Assembly: GCA_044232905.1 (NCBI GenBank)
Contig: JBIIKZ010000029.1
Location: forward strand, 1-25,090
Length of the DNA: 25,090 bases
Source of the DNA: CANHVK01 sp044232905
GTDB lineage: Bacteria > Bacteroidota > Bacteroidia > Flavobacteriales_D > Crocinitomicaceae
Reading direction: 5' to 3'
The stretch's first letter is position 1. Each line of letters begins with the position of its first letter. The position numbers were made by a program, and so were the translations under genes. This document shows, piece by piece, positions 24,170-25,090 of the stretch. The notes below the pieces were generated by a model. That model had not been told where the DNA came from and made no database searches. It was given only the letters and a program-made list of their open reading frames with translations.

Positions 24170-25090
24170 TTAATTTTTATAATTATTCATGTTATCAATA
24201 AACTGATCAAACAGATACCTAGAATCATGAGGACCAGCAGAAGCTTCAGGATGATACTGAACTGAAAAAACAGGTTTATTTTTTATCTCAATACCAGCAA
24301 TTGTATCGTCATTCAAATGAATATGTGTTATTGCAACATCAGAATTAGCAGCAACACTTACTTTAGAAACAACAAAACCATGATTTTGCGAAGTAATCTC
24401 TCCTTTACCAGTTTTTAAATTCTTAATTGGATGATTTATACCTCTATGTCCATTAAACATTTTTTCTGTTTTCAAACCTTGACTTAATGCCAAAACTTGG
24501 TGGCCCAAACAAATTCCAAAGATTGGTTTTTCTTGCGCAACAATTTCTCTAACTAACGCAATTGTATCGATCATTACTCCAGGATCACCAGGACCATTAG
24601 ACAACATAAAACCATCAGGATTAAATGCATTCATCTCAGAAACAGGAGTGTTCATAGGAAAAACCTTAACATGACAACCTCTAGCAATTAAACATTTAAC
24701 AATACTATTTTTAACCCCTAAATCTAATAAGGCAACTTTTAAAGATGGATTATCAGCAGAACTTTCATAAGCTTCTTTTGTAGAAACACGTGAAGATAAC
24801 TCTAAGCCAGCCATTGATGGAACTTCATTTAATTGAGATTTTAAAGATTCAACATCTAAATTATCAGAGGAAATAATAGCATTCATAGCTCCTTTACTAC
24901 GAATATGACGAACTAAAGCACGAGTATCGATATCAGAAATACCAACACAAGAATTAGATATCATCATTTCATCTAATGAACCATTTGCAGAAGTTCTTGA
25001 AAAAACTTCAGAATACTTTTTTGTTACTAAACCAGATATTTTGATAGAATCTGATTCATTCTCATCATCTTGAACACCATAATTTCCAAT
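24170..25090 (-). CDS. carA: Carbamoyl-phosphate synthase small subunit (partial, N-terminus missing)
   Basis: This is the glutaminase subunit that feeds ammonia to the large subunit for pyrimidine and arginine synthesis. The frame is open to the right edge, and the 306 visible residues start IGNYGVQDDENESDSI, which corresponds to about residue 60-70 of CarA. The rest of the N-terminal domain contains GISDIDTRALVRHIRSKGAM. The class I amidotransferase domain shows the oxyanion loop MLSNGPGDPG, the nucleophile Cys in FGICLGHQVLA, the ITSQNHGFVV block and the catalytic His in VQYHPEASAGPHD. An internal ATG at 24967 lies inside the domain and is not the start. Its promoter lies outside the window. 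It is followed directly by eno, an unusual partner for carA. Confidence 0.95.
   Translation of the reverse strand: MGNYGVQDDENESDSIKISGLVTKKYSEVFSRTSANGSLDEMMISNSCVGISDIDTRALVRHIRSKGAMNAIISSDNLDVESLKSQLNEVPSMAGLELSSRVSTKEAYESSADNPSLKVALLDLGVKNSIVKCLIARGCHVKVFPMNTPVSEMNAFNPDGFMLSNGPGDPGVMIDTIALVREIVAQEKPIFGICLGHQVLALSQGLKTEKMFNGHRGINHPIKNLKTGKGEITSQNHGFVVSKVSVAANSDVAITHIHLNDDTIAGIEIKNKPVFSVQYHPEASAGPHDSRYLFDQFIDNMNNYKN

Overview
This is a low-GC Bacteroidota window, most likely from the Flavobacteriia (Flavobacteriales). Three things point there. Two genes end in C-terminal domains of the type IX secretion system (T9SS, Por) type. Several genes carry the Bacteroidota -7 promoter box TAnnTTTG, and dnaB also has TTG exactly 19 bp upstream of it. 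Lipoproteins and outer-membrane-type proteins are common. Genus cannot be fixed from the sequence.

Bases 1-10,804 are an accessory cell-surface region. On the minus strand, reading leftward from 8231, a gene pair occurs twice in tandem: an exported protein with a beta-helix-like look, then a T9SS-secreted protein with four WSHYEGR-type repeats. The pairs are 8231-5422 (operon A) and 5277-2430 (operon B). A 7TMR-DISM sensor kinase (8289-10184, plus) diverges from operon A. A NarL/LuxR-type response regulator (10181-10804, minus) converges on the kinase. The promoters of operons A and B carry the same 17-bp palindrome (TACCC-N7-GGGTA, 16/17 identical), each exactly 22 bp upstream of a perfect TAnnTTTG box. 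I read this as a dedicated two-component regulon in which the kinase and regulator switch on two paralogous surface operons. Downstream on the same strand lie a lipoprotein with a repetitive linker, a TolB/PD40-like exported protein and the start of an outer-membrane-type protein.

Bases 11,053-25,090 are housekeeping genes: alaS, a DsbA/FrnE-family oxidoreductase, trmB, a class I fumarase, dnaB with a downstream exported protein, hutU (urocanase), eno and a 5'-truncated carA. The intergenic spacers here are unusually structured. There are two long imperfect inverted repeats, each followed by a perfect hairpin (13762-13971 and 15744-15912), a 14-bp-period tandem repeat next to trmB, and a nested hairpin that begins 1 nt after the fumarase stop codon. 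Good intrinsic terminators are seen for operon A, the fumarase gene and eno, plus one shared by two convergent genes.

I saw no rRNA, tRNA, CRISPR array, transposase or phage gene.
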